Shown piece by piece: positions 48,186-59,049 of a DNA stretch of 64,000 bases (position 1 is the first letter of the stretch; each line of letters begins with the position of its first letter). The stretch comes from Bonia amplexicaulis. Taxonomy: Eukaryota; Streptophyta; Magnoliopsida; Poales; Poaceae. Below the pieces are notes generated by a model. That model was not told where the DNA came from. It ran no database searches and saw only the letters and a program-made list of their open reading frames with translations. A program made the translations under genes and the position numbers. Where the stretch lies: positions 10,270,399-10,334,398 of the forward strand of contig CM070757.1 of the NCBI GenBank assembly GCA_036346245.1, read 5' to 3'.

Positions 48186-49394
48186 ATGATTTTCAAGAAA
48201 TTAAATACTTTTATAGTTTACAAGACAATGCCATTCTCATGCCTCTCAACTCCTACCTTTCCAGACATACTAGCTGGTGCTTCAAGTCTGTTTGGGATAT
48301 GCATATTTGTATTTCTAGTCTTCTTATGGTGCAAGAAGCGTCATTGCTTGCTTCCCTGGCGAAGGGGCCCAACGAATTCACCAAGATTTGAATCCATCCT
48401 GCGATCACATCCCCAAAGATACACTTACTCAGAAGTTCAAAGGATGACTAAATCTTTTGCTCACTCCCTTGGTAAGGGTGGATTTGGTACAGTTTATAAA
48501 GGCAGTCTCCCTGATGGCCGTGAGATAGCAGTGAAGATGCTAAACGACTCAACGGGTAATGGGGAGGATTTCATAAACGAGGTGGTTAGCATTAGCAGAA
48601 CATCCCATATTAATGTTGTTACTCTCTTAGGATTTTGTTCGCAAGGATCGAAAAGTGCACTCATCTATGAGTACATGCCCAATGGTTCCCTTGAGCAATA
48701 TACATTTGGTGGCAATTGCTCAATCCAAGGAGAAAAATCCCTGAGCTGGGAGAAACTACCCGAGATTATGGTCGGTATTGCACGAGGGCTTGAGTACCTG
48801 CACCGGTGGTGTAACCATCTCGTTGTGCATTTCGACATCAAACCCCAAAACATCTTGCTGGATCAAGATTTTTGTCCCAAGATATCTGATTTTGGGCTAG
48901 CGAAATTGTGTAAGGATAATAAAATCTCCATCAGCGGTGCAAGGGGAACAATGGGCTACGTGGCACCTGAAGTGTTTCGGGGACACCGCGGAGCCGTGAC
49001 CACCAAGTGTGATGTCTACAGCTACGGGATGGTGGTTCTTGATATGGTAGGAGCAAGGAAAAACATCAATGAAATCGCGGAGAGTGGAACCAAGTATTTC
49101 CCTGAATGCCTGTACGACAACCTGGATCAATTTTGTGTGCGCGCTTGCGGAGACCTCAGTGGTGGCACAACAATGCCAGAGCTTGTACGCAAGATGGTAA
49201 CAATTGGAATGCGGTGCATACAAACTAATCCTACAGACCGGCCTTCCATGACCGAGGTCATCGAGATGTTTGATAGATACCCCTGTGACTTGCAACTGCC
49301 ACCAAGAGCGTCCTGCTGTGAAAACATAGATCGCAGCACTGGCGAATCGCACCAGACTGTCATCTTAGATGGATCAGTGAATGACAAACTATAA
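48186..49394 (+). CDS. LRK10L-type receptor-like protein kinase (membrane + kinase part)
   Basis: An uninterrupted frame of 402 codons. Residues 28-49 (ILAGASSLFGICIFVFLVFLWC) form a membrane segment followed by a basic stop-transfer region. The kinase domain is complete: glycine loop GKGGFG (96-101), ATP lysine K117, helix-C Glu132, catalytic loop HFDIKPQN (Asp217), DFG (235-237) and APE (260-262). HFD in place of HRD makes it a non-RD kinase. This and RYTYSEVQRMTKSF point to the leaf-rust-10 locus receptor-like kinase (LRK10L) group. It would phosphorylate Ser/Thr at the inner face of the plasma membrane. Group members normally carry a Cys-rich ectodomain encoded upstream, which I could not find. 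CTACCTTTCCAG|AC at 48264 is a good splice acceptor, so the true exon may be 48265-49394 and the ATG at 48186 may not be used. It is either truncated or missing its first exon. Confidence 0.88.
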   Translation: MIFKKLNTFIVYKTMPFSCLSTPTFPDILAGASSLFGICIFVFLVFLWCKKRHCLLPWRRGPTNSPRFESILRSHPQRYTYSEVQRMTKSFAHSLGKGGFGTVYKGSLPDGREIAVKMLNDSTGNGEDFINEVVSISRTSHINVVTLLGFCSQGSKSALIYEYMPNGSLEQYTFGGNCSIQGEKSLSWEKLPEIMVGIARGLEYLHRWCNHLVVHFDIKPQNILLDQDFCPKISDFGLAKLCKDNKISISGARGTMGYVAPEVFRGHRGAVTTKCDVYSYGMVVLDMVGARKNINEIAESGTKYFPECLYDNLDQFCVRACGDLSGGTTMPELVRKMVTIGMRCIQTNPTDRPSMTEVIEMFDRYPCDLQLPPRASCCENIDRSTGESHQTVILDGSVNDKL

Positions 49395-49488
49395 ATAAAG
49401 ATGTAAACGTGCAAGTTCTTCATATCGTTGGTGACACATCAAAAGTGGCTGACAGTAGAGAATTTGCAGAAAAGAGGGTGCTCAAAAC

Positions 49489-49718
49489 TGTTAGTTTTAA
49501 TTCATTGTTGTTTAGGAGTTGAGTTTGTTTCGGAATAGGGGTTTGAGTTTGAGTTTGTTTCGAAGTAGAGTTTGTTTAGCTCAGATTAGATCTTCATTTT
49601 GCTATAAATAAAGAGACGAAAGATGTGACAATCAGGCAACACAAAAGCATTGTGTCTTCATCTGTTCTTGCCTCAACATTGTGAGTTCGTGTGAGCGATC
49701 GTGATCTCTTTACCAACA
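49489..49718 (+). repeat. Short LTR-like block (230 bp)
   Basis: Begins TGTTAGTTTTAATTC and ends ACCAACA. It contains GCTATAAATAAAGAG and is followed by TTTGGTATTAGCC, similar to a TGGTATCAGAGC primer site. It could be an LTR of a small element. No partner copy is in the window, and the primer-like word overlaps the start of the Copia homology, so it may be coincidence. Confidence 0.4.
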
Positions 49719-50088
49719 TTTGGTATTAGCCTGCAGGATACCTAGAAAGAATACACCTACTTGAGCTTAACTGTGTGGTCGCAGTTCACGAGAACGAGAC
49801 ATTCTCTAGAAAGCTCATAAGAAGATAAGGGAGTATGACCATATAACGCTCCGTTTTGGCATGGTCATTGGCAGCCTAGTACTAGTTGAGATTTCAAATG
49901 AAATCTGGTCACGAAAAGATGTGAATTCAAGGCATAGTTCATTCATCAGCTGTGAGAAGATGAATCTTATCAATCTATGTGCAAGTTCAACCCGTACGGG
50001 ACTTACACTAAAAGACTAGTATATAAACAGTACTTCAGCACAATATCTTTGTCATTTGTTTACTTCTTGCTTTGAAATTGGTGGGGAT

Positions 50089-51017
50089 TGTTAAGACATT
50101 GGCCCATTTTTATGTCACATTTCCTTAATTTCAAAGTGTGCATGGTTTAGTACCATATTGCTAAGGAAAGGTGAGGAAACTGATTTATAAGGTGAAGTTT
50201 TCACCACTCCTTGAATATGGATAGAGATGGTATGAGGAGGGTTCTGTCTAGTCACACGCACGCGCACGTATATTCGCGTATCTTCGCATGAAAATCACGT
50301 GACTTACGACTTATGACCGTGCCGTAACGTGGCGCGCCACTTGGCAGACCAAGTTTATCTCTATTTTTGTTGAACCCTGCATCACTCTCTGTTTGAATGA
50401 GATTCAAACATTTGAATGAGTCAGTTACAAATGAATTTACACTGTTTAATTCATCAGTTACCAGTGCATAATTATGTTTAAAACGCAGTAGTTACTAGTG
50501 AATAACTACAGCGCCTTTTAAAGGGCCTGGAGACGTCCAAGAAAAGAGAGAATTTTGCACCTCCATTCTTCCTCTATTTTTTGCTCTGTTGTTGTGCTGT
50601 GGTGTTGTGTCATCTGAATCTCGCCGACCTTTCTTCCCGGCGTGCACCTGGAAGAACGGAGAGCGGCTATCTCCGAACCGTTGCCGCAAAGAGTACCTGC
50701 ACGGGAAGGCAATAATGTTTCTGGGAAGCACATCTGCGCGACCGCTCACTGCACTACGTCATCTACGTTCTGTACTGCGTCAAGCCTACGCGGCTTCCTA
50801 TTCTTCATCAGGCTAACAAGTAAGTCGTTCGCGCGCACATACGACTTTGTTACTATATTTTTCTTGAGTATATTCTGAAGTATGATGAGTGGCCTACTGT
50901 TAGTAGTAAGTTTTGCATCTCTACTTTGTTGTATTTATCTAAAGTTTTGCATCTCTACTTTATTGTATTTATCTCCTCATAAAATTTGGAATTAAAACAT
51001 TGCCCACATTTGTAACA
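50089..51017 (+). repeat. Copia LTR (929 bp)
   Basis: TGTTAAGACATTGGCCC to CATTTGTAACA. Same family as 3658-4559 on the other strand, including GTGGCGCGCCAC and the GAGATTCAAACATTTGAATGAG region. Confidence 0.85.
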
Positions 51018-51056
51018 ATCCAGAAACCTTATTATGAATTTTATTGCAATACAACA

Positions 51057-51345
51057 ATGGCTAGTGCTTCTGATGCGATGAAACCTAAGAGGTTTTCTGG
51101 TCAGAACTTTCGTAGATGGTAGACTAGAGCCAAGTTTTGGCTCATGTCTTTGGCGCTATGGTGGGTTATCCACCCGCAGTATCCATTTACGATTGAGCAG
51201 TTCATGCAGTTTGAAAATGCGAACAATACTGCTCTTAGCTCATTCTGACTGTTCTGGCAGATCAGCTCTATGATATGTACATAGACTCCAAGTCCGCCAC
51301 AGAGTTGTGGGATGCACTAGAGCACAAATATGTAGACGCATGTGA
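51057..51345 (+). pseudogene. Copia gag 5' fragment
   Basis: ATG at 51057 reads MASASDAMKPKRFSGQNFRRW and then TAG. Past the stop it continues AKFWLMSLALWWVIHPQYPFTIEQFMQFENAN, collinear with the gag start at 3618 on the minus strand. The homology ends near 51345 (TGGGATGCACTAGAGC). Confidence 0.8.
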
Positions 51346-51988
51346 AGGCATGCACACACATGCACAAGAAAACCAAGGGACAATTCTCTTCTTCCAAGAG
51401 GATGTTCTTTAATCAACCTTGGTATTACTGTATTATATTTATTCTTTGTGCGGATCTACCTATATATACACACACACTCTATTTGATTAGTTGATGATAC
51501 CTATTTTTAATGCAAATTGTATGACTTGGGTATTGACCTTCATGTTACTACTTCAACAAAAAGAGGGGCAGAGAGAAAAGTCCAAATTCTATCTGCCTCT
51601 ACTATTAGTTTAGAGCATGGTAGTGAGTGTAACATTCAGAACATGCTGGGGTTTTTATATGGCTTTCATTATTTATTGTAGTTATTATCAGTTTAACTCA
51701 ATGTGGAATTATTCACATTATTGGTGCAAGTGATAGGAAATATTTTGATATGGAATTAACTCGAGGAATTAATACCCGAATCACCGAGGACGGCTGTACT
51801 GGAATATAATAGATATATATTGAGATCAAGTCTACTGAAATTTAATATGCATGCATTTGTTATATCGGGTACAGCACAGGGTGGAATAGCTAGGTTTATT
51901 TTGCAGGATCGGCTCTGCAGCTGTTGACCCACATGATTAGATTGGAATTGATCTTGTCGATATTTTAATATCAATCTTATGTATGATT
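51346..51988. other. Intergenic, no gene seen
   Basis: AT-rich DNA between the Copia fragment and the next Gypsy LTR. No coding frame was recognised. Confidence 0.55.
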
Positions 51989-52769
51989 TGTTTGGATTCG
52001 GTGATTCTCTCAATAGACCTAGAGTATGCACATGTAGAGTAAAGACACGGGAATCTTTATGCAGGTTCGGGCCTTCTTCTCAAAGAATAATAACCCTACG
52101 TCCTGTGTAATTGCTATTTGCTAGAAAAAGGATTACAACAGAGAATCAAGCGAATGGCTCCCCTCATTCACTCTTTGACGTTAACCTTTATATAGCCAGT
52201 AAAGCGACGGCCGTTATCCCGTGCCAGAAGAGCCTCAACGGTTCGGATGATAACCGCATGACAGAAGTTATTGTCAAAGAGACGTAAAAGACCGTTCATC
52301 GTGTAGCGGTTGTTGTCAGAGAGATCGTGTGCGGTTAGTAGATAAATGCATGTTCTAACCGCCCTATCAGATGAACCGACAATATAGTTCATCGTCGTAG
52401 ACAGGTTGGTTGGAGATAGACTTATCATAGGAATTCCACGACCAAAGAGTGGTCACAATAAGACTTACGACTGCGTGGTCTTACAAAGACTTACGATCAG
52501 AGGAGTATTCGCAGTAGGACCTACGACTACGTGCCGTAGAAGGACTTACGACCAAGGGATAGTTGTAGTAAGACTTACGACTACATGGACGTAGAAGGAC
52601 TTGCGACCAAGGGATAGTCGCAGTAAGTCTTACAACTGTGGTCATAGAAGAGCTTACGACTATATGGTCGTAGAAGAGCTTACGACCATCCTGCCATATT
52701 TACCTCTTATCAATAGGGGTATATTCAAGAAATATAATGATGTAACAATTTGATATTCTATCCTCGTCA
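51989..52769 (-). repeat. 3' LTR of the truncated Gypsy (about 781 bp)
   Basis: On minus it starts TGACGAGGATAG directly after the polypurine tract. The end is placed at CCGAATCCAAACA (51989). CTATATAAAGG on the minus strand near 52193 is a plausible TATA box. The left border has no second LTR to confirm it. Confidence 0.6.
52430..52700. repeat. Minisatellite of GACTTACGACTACGTGGTCG units in the LTR
   Basis: About six units of roughly 40-45 bp built from (A/G)GACTTACGAC, TACGTGGTCGTAGAAG and ACCAAGGGATAGTCGCAGTA. The core GTGGTCGTA/TACGACCAC is the same as in the LARD. Confidence 0.8.
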
Positions 52770-55700
52770 TCTACCCCCCCAACTTCAAGTGAAGATAACT
52801 TATTCGACTAAGCATGATCGTTGATAAAAAGTACTCAAAAGCGAAGCCTTTATTGACCCTTATTGACTAGGAATTGGCTTGGCCGATTTGATAATTTCGC
52901 TTGAGTTGTGAAGACAGATAGATATCAGACAGGAAATGCAATCGATTTCCTTCGACCTGTTAGTCAAATCAGCTCCCAAAGCGACCGTTCGGTTCCCGAG
53001 AGAAGTAACCGACGCATTGGTTATAAAGATTTACTAGGGGTAACTTTTGATTTTTCCCTTTCCCTGTTTGCTCTAATTCGTTCAAGCTCTCCACCTCCAA
53101 TCAATCTTCATAATCCTCCTCAATCTCGCACAAATCCCTTCTAATCACCCAAAAGAATGACGAAGTCTTCATCAACCTAGGCTGAATCAAAGATGGATTA
53201 TGCCAAGATGAAGACATTAGAGATTGCAGAGAAGATCCCGCCGCAGCGATTTGTCAGATGGATCAAAGCCGCCGGGCAACGCTGGCCATCCGAACAAATC
53301 AGAGAGATTCCAATGTTCCAAGCGTACTGTGAGTGTGGCCTCCGTCTTCCTGCTCATCCCTTCTTGACGGTCGTTCTTGAGTATTTTGGGGTTGAATTGG
53401 TGAACTTGGTTCCCAATTCAATCACGATGCTCAGCGTCTTCGTACACCTATGCGAGGCATATTTGGGTATCCCAGTCGATCTCGAGCTCTTCCATTTTTA
53501 CTACGAGATGAGCCGACAAACGGGGATTGCTATGAGTTGTGGACTGAAGCTCCGTGGTGGCAAGACGAAGCTTTACATCCCCATGTTTACCCAATCTTCA
53601 TGGCTGGGATGGAAGAAGAGGTGGTTCTACTGGGTGACGACCAGTGAAGACAGCCTCTCCTTCGTCGAGAAGGCCGCCGAGAAGAACAGTCTTTGGAACT
53701 CAGCCCCCAAAGACATCACGAGAATAGCCCTTACATCTCATCCATTAAGGAGCTAAGGGACAACGGGCTTCCAAGCTGACATGTGGTGAATGACTTCATC
53801 ACGCGTCGTACTACTCCCTTGAAGCATCGAGCACATCCTATGTGGGTGTACTCGGGAGTCTCAAATGCAACCCAGGACTACAAGAATGGTAAGTGATACT
53901 AGCACTCGTGTTCGTAACCAGATTACATTTTCTAAGTACTTTTCACTGACTACAATAACTAATTGTTCATACCTTGATTTGGAGGAAATCAATTCTCGAA
54001 TTAAGGCCATTTGCGAGAAGGCTCCATCGCTTAAGGTGGAGGCTCCTCGTATTCTAGTGGACATTTCTACCAAAGAGAGAACACAAAGGTAATCTAAACA
54101 TCAACTTCATCTTTAAGACTTCTTAGTCGTAGAGCATGACCAAGTGATATCTTCCTCTTCTACAGAGCGTAGGTATGAATCTCCGTCAAGACGACCAATG
54201 GGTCTAATTGATGGTGGCCGGTGGAGAAGTGGAAAGAATGATGGCTCCTCTAGCCAAAAGACGTCGACTGGTTAAGTCAGTCGATAAGAAAAAAGGGAGC
54301 ACAAATGTTGTTGTCCCTCTTAAAATTCTTCCTCTGGCTGCCTGAGCGCTCCTATTCAGCAACTTACCGTGGGTGTAGGCGCGGTAAGTGTGCCAGGGGC
54401 GGCTATATTGAAACAACCGACTCCTAAGATTAAGGTACCCTTCAATTATAACATCAAAACCGACTCAATTGGCCTTTCCGAAGGCTTTATCAAGCGTCTT
54501 GAAAAGGTAAACTAGAAGAATTTTATCTTTTGTGAAGAAAACTGCCACATCAGCAGAACCTATGATCGAGAAGGAGATCGTCCTGATGATCGAAACTAGT
54601 TCCGACCATCAGAAGGGACAAGAAAAGGAATGAAAAGCAAATGATGTAGACCTTCGACCGGATGTGGTCGAAGGGGCTCAAGACTCGACTGGAGGTGGTC
54701 GACAAGGTCCTCATTCTCTCGCAACCAGACGTGATTGTGGGAAAGAAATCAAAGAAACCACTCTCTAGGAAGGTTTCTTCCAAATTCGCACTGAAAGTAA
54801 TAACTCAAAGGTATAAAAATGCAAGTATGTATAATGTATTTTACCTTTGTCTTTTTAACTACTGATTCATTTCTTGCGATTGTAGTTCAGCCTCGCCATC
54901 ATTTAAGGATGCTTTTACTAAGAAATTTACTACAGCTCTGCCTGCCATCGAAAGTACGGTGGAGATGGTGGTCCAAGAAATTACCACTGCAACGACAAAA
55001 GCTACGTCCACTGCGAAGACTTTGACCACTGAAGTGGTCATAGCAAAAGGTGCCGGAGAAGAAGAAAAAGAGGAAGAACAACCTAACTTTTTCTTCTTAT
55101 TTTTTAATCATCCCTTTGTGGTAGGATCATCTTATGGTCAAGCTCGGAACCAAGTTCCACACCCCAAGGATCTTCCAAGTAAGGGATACATCTACGATGA
55201 CGAATGTCTCGAGAAGGTGTGGTGAATTAGGGTTGAAGAGCTCGACCAACTCAGAAATTCCGGGCAGATACTCGGAAATTTTGCTCGTAGGAGTATGAAT
55301 GTTAGTATTGACAACTCGAATATTCATACTTTGCCTCTTCTTATTTCTCACTACTTTTTTTTTTACCCAGAGAGCATTAGAAGACATGGCAATCGTGACT
55401 GAGTACCACAGACAACTAACGCTCCTACAACAAGAGAATGTCGAACTATCCAAGAAAGCAGCAGCATTGTAAGTCTCGTAACTTATGTAGTCGAATTCTG
55501 TCTTGACCACACAACCAGAATTTCAGGTCTACCTTTAACCTTTACAGGTCTTGGCTACTATGCTGGGGAACGAGAAGGATGATGCACAGAGGCTAAAGGA
55601 AGAAAATGCTAATTTATCAGTAAGCCTCATAAAAGCCAACTCTGCTGCTAAAGCCTTGGAAGAAAAAATAAACAGTAAGCCCTGAAGCTTAAGTTTATTA

Positions 55701-55934
55701 ATCTATGCATCTTTCTAACATTTCTTTTATCTTTCTCTTTTTAACAGAAAGAAAGATTGAATCGAGTAAACTGCTCACTAAGGTCGAAGAGAAAACGAGA
55801 TCGGAGAGATTACTCGTATTAGCAAAAAGAAAGGTGAGAGGATAAAGCTACTAGATACTTAGCTATCAGGTAACAAAAACTTTACCTTCGACCAATTTTT
55901 GAAACAAGTCTTGTAGGAATTACAACTATGTGGT

Positions 55935-56176
55935 TGTTGTGGCTATAGGCCAAATAGAAAGAGATGATAGTGGAGAGTAGATGAACAATGCCCTCTAGGG
56001 TTTTCCCCTCTTAGATTCCACACATATATATGGTTACATGGGGAACACTTTACAACTATACCCTTACATCCGAATACCCTCCATAGGGGTATATATGCCA
56101 TTGTACATGTCCTATCTTGGGCCTTACTGTGTCCTAGCAGGCCGGTTGGGCTTAGGTGGGGGCCACCCCTACAATA
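55935..56176 (-). mobile_element. Solo LTR of the 9985-18946 Gypsy family
   Basis: On the minus strand it reads TTGTAGGGGTGGCCCCCACC to AGCCACAACA, matching the 243-bp LTRs of the complete element but more diverged. GTGGT is duplicated at 55930-55934 and 56177-56181. Removing the LTR and one GTGGT restores ACTATGTGGTCGTAAAAAG, a normal unit of the surrounding repeat. A solo LTR with a duplication results from LTR-LTR recombination. Confidence 0.93.
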
Positions 56177-56312
56177 GTGGTCGTAAAAAGACTTACGACC
56201 AAAGGGGTAGTCACAGTAAGACTTACGGCTACGTGGTCGTAAAGGGACTTATGACTAAGGGGTGGTCGCAGTTAGACTTTCGACTACGTGGTCGTAGAAG
56301 AGCTTACGACTG
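56177..56312. repeat. Second minisatellite of the ACGTGGTCGTA type
   Basis: About three units of the same kind as 52430-52700, ending GGTCGTAGAAGAGCTTACGACTG. Before the solo LTR inserted, it continued leftwards past 55930. Confidence 0.75.
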
Positions 56313-56753
56313 TAACAAGTATTATCCTAACCAATTTTAACTCTTTCGTAGAGTCCATGGTCGAAATAAAGCGTCTTTCTGAAGCAATGGCTTACAATGA
56401 GAAAGAAACGAAGTTGATAAAGGCAAACCTTCAACACTATTATTCTTCTGAACAATCTACTCAGTGAGTTTGGTGCGGAAAAGATGATTCCCACTAAGGA
56501 GACTACATCCGCTAACACAAATACGATTGCACTACAAGCCAAGACTTTGGAAAAGCACTTTGCTACTCTGAAGGCTAATCAGACGGAGTTGATCAGGTAT
56601 GCAATCAGGGGCGTTGTGAGCTATGCGTTGGCAAAACTCAAGGCATGCGATTGGAACCTGAAATTACATCCCATCGAGCACGACTTCACCTGTTCTTTTG
56701 AGGACGTGTCTCGCCTGATCGAAAAAGTAGAGCCATTTGGACAAAGTGTCTGA

Positions 56754-57539
56754 AGAAATCTCCTCCAGAGTAGAGTAGTTTGTAAATAGAAGTAATTCTA
56801 TAAAAACTTACCTTTGGATGATGAATGAACTTCTTTCTTTCCTTGCATCTTGTCTAGTTGAGCAATTAGTACTCGTAAGACCAAAAACAAAAAAAGAAAA
56901 AGAAATGAAATTACGACTAAGAAATAAAGTTATTCTGGTAACTCTATCCTAGCCCTCAACTATTTACTTTGTTCATGCGAAGAAACAAAGCAAATAGTAG
57001 AGTGAAGTATGCAGAGAGCAGAGTAATGTATCCGACCATTGTTGTCGAATTTGATTGTCATGTATTGGCAGCAAAAGTGAGGAACGAGTTGATACTAGAG
57101 AGCTCCTTCTAGTGGGCAGGACCACATGCAGTGAGGAGTGACTCCGACTAGGTGATGTTACTTCCTTTCAACCAGGTTTAAACAAATCGAAGACACGAAC
57201 GATCAAAGGATAAATACCCAGATTGTCTTCTATTATATTCGTTCAACGTGTTCGTAGGCAACGCAACTATTGTATGCTAGTAGCAAGAGTTAGGAACAGA
57301 CTGACACTGGGAAGCTCTTTCTAGTGGGCAGGACCATATGTAGAGAGTAGAGACTTCGGCTAGTGGTAATCCCATATTCGACCAGTTAAACAAATTGGAT
57401 GCGCTAGAAGTGGTCAAACTAATATAAGCGATGCTCTACAAGATATACGACAAAAAAAATTGCATAAACTGAAATTGTTATTGAAAAAGGGTAGAAATAT
57501 TTACACATAGAATTTGTGTAATTGGTCGATATTTCAAGA
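56754..57539. other. Gypsy region between antisense ORF and integrase, no gene seen
   Basis: Two related stretches (57060-57150 and 57280-57390) share GGGCAGGACCA(C/T)ATG and AGAG(C/A)TC-like words, so a diverged internal repeat of about 220 bp is likely. No coding frame. Confidence 0.5.
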
Positions 57540-58935
57540 GTTCGAGAGAATCTAGCCTTCTTCCATAGCAAGTCGTACAGAGCTAGGGCATGTGACTTCG
57601 ATCACAATGTAAGGACCTTCCTACTTAGGAAAAAGCTTGTTCCGATTAGACTGGGATGAGATTTTTCTCAATACCAAGTTGGCTATAGTAAAACTACGAG
57701 GCTGGACCTTACGATCGTAGTACTTACGCATGGCATGTTGATAGACCGCTGAACGGATTAAGACTTCAATCCTCTTTTCTTCGAGCAAGTTGATATCATC
57801 CGCTCGAAGCTGTTCTTTGTTAGAGTCACTTAAGTTCTCGACTCTTGCTGGTTGGATCTTTAGTTCTAGAGGAAGTATGACTTCAGCCCAAAAACTAGGG
57901 AAAAAAGGAGTTCCATCTGTCGCCCGACTCGGAGTCGTGTGAATCGCCCATAATACTGAAAGCAATTCCTGAACCCAAGCCCTGAGGGTTTTACTAGCTG
58001 GTCGAAGACTAGAATTTTAATCTCTTGCATTATTTAGCCATTCACACGCTCGACTATCCTGTTACTCTGTGGGTGGGTGACTGAAGCGAAACATAATTTG
58101 GTGCCTAATTTATCGCAAAATTATTGGAATTTTACGCTCGAAAATTGTTCACCGTTGTCTATAATTATCCGACTTGGGACTCCAAATTGAGTAATTACAT
58201 TTTTCATCAAGAACCTTTTTGCGGCTTTCGTTGTTATCCCAGTTACTGGTTCGGCTTCAATCCACTTTGTAAACGTATCAATAGCTACGAAGAGGAACTT
58301 GAAGCCCCCTGGCGCTCTTGGGAACGGCCCTAGGATATCAAGATCTCAGATTGCAAAAGGCCAAGACAAAGGAATCATCTGAAGAGCCTGAGCTGGTTGG
58401 TGTATTTGCCGGCTATGAAACTGGCATTGTACACATTTCTTAACCAAATCTCTAGTGTCGCTGAGGGCTGTTGGCCAATAGAAACCTTGTCGAAAAGCCT
58501 TACTGGCCAACGTTTTGTAGGAAGCATGTGCTCCACAGATACCTCCGTGTATGTCATTAAGGAGTTTTAATCCTTCTTTCTGCGACATACATCGCATGAG
58601 AACTCCCTGAGTACCTCTTTTATAGAATACTCCGTCGACCAAGGTATACATCCTGGCCTTGCAGGCAAGACGATCTGCTACCGGATCGTCATCGGGTATT
58701 GAACCCTTCTGAAGGTACTCGTCGATGGGAGCCATCCACGTCTCTTCATACTTTAGAGAGATTCTCATTAGGTGTTGTTTCTGGTGCTTCGACCAAAGAC
58801 AACTTCTAGAACTGCTCCAGGAAAACCCCAGCGGTACTTGTGATTAGGAAGAAGCTATCCAAACCAACTGGTCTGCGAGGAAGTTATCCTTCCGAGGGAT
58901 ATACGTCTTCCTTTAACTTTTGTCCCATTTTACTA
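57540..58935 (-). pseudogene. Gypsy RNase H end and integrase pseudogene
   Basis: Reading right to left: RKTYIPRKDNFLADQLVWIA (end of RNase H, near 58935), YLQKGSIPDDDP, an HHCC zinc finger (H-GGICGAH ... CVQCQFHSRQ, within 58346-58768), and the integrase core DILGPFPRAPGG, DTFTKWIEAEPVTG and IIIDNGEQFSS with a stop nearby (near 58340-58040). Then come the block LWAIHTTPSRATDGTPF (57965 leftwards), RKYYDRKVQPRSFTIANLVLRK and GPYIVIEVTCPSSVRL at the C-terminus. Integrase inserts element DNA into the chromosome. In-frame stops and the missing upstream pol make it inactive. Confidence 0.85.
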
Positions 58936-59049
58936 AAACATCAAATTTGAATTTGAATTTGGATATCCTAATTCAGATGTGGATATCAAGTCTTATCATT
59001 CACTAGACATCTGTATGGATTCCAATAAGAATTTTGACAAAATCATGGT

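Larger units (their letters stand above)
49724..51345 (+). mobile_element. Copia fragment in permuted order (3' internal - LTR - gag)
   Basis: 49724-50088 matches the reverse complement of the 3' internal region of the Copia element at the window start. It ends TTGGTGGGGAT, a polypurine tract. A full LTR follows (50089-51017), then the beginning of gag. This is the order at the join of two tandem elements sharing one LTR. Both outer ends stop abruptly. Confidence 0.85.
53157..56753 (+). pseudogene. Antisense ORF (PF04195-like) of the truncated Gypsy
   Basis: ATG at 53157 reads MTKSSST, then TAG, then AESKMDYAKMK. The open stretch 53193-53756 (187 codons) contains FQAYCECGLRLPAHPFLTVVLEYFGVELVNLVPNSI and LCEAYLGIPVDLELFHFYY, a clear match to PF04195. 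Beyond a frameshift the text continues HVVNDFITRRTTPLKH and WVYSGVSNATQDYKN up to a splice donor (AATG|GTAAGT, 53889). Later exon-like pieces with Lys/Glu-rich helical character lie at 54660-55870 and 56350-56753, ending AIRGVVSYALAKLKA and EHDFTCSFEDVSRLIEKVEPF. A solo LTR interrupts it at 55935-56176. Family function is unknown. It is antisense to pol, as in the Gypsy at 9985-18946. Confidence 0.75.
51989..58935 (-). mobile_element. Tat/Retand-like Gypsy, 5'-truncated
   Basis: On the minus strand, from right to left: end of the RNase H region (IPRKDNFLADQLVW near 58930), integrase zinc finger, integrase core, integrase C-terminus (to about 57540), a long region with an antisense ORF on the plus strand, a polypurine tract (CTACCCCCCCAACTTCAAG on plus, 52770-52788) and a 3' LTR. 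Gag, protease, reverse transcriptase and the 5' LTR are absent. Homology stops near 58935. Confidence 0.85.
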
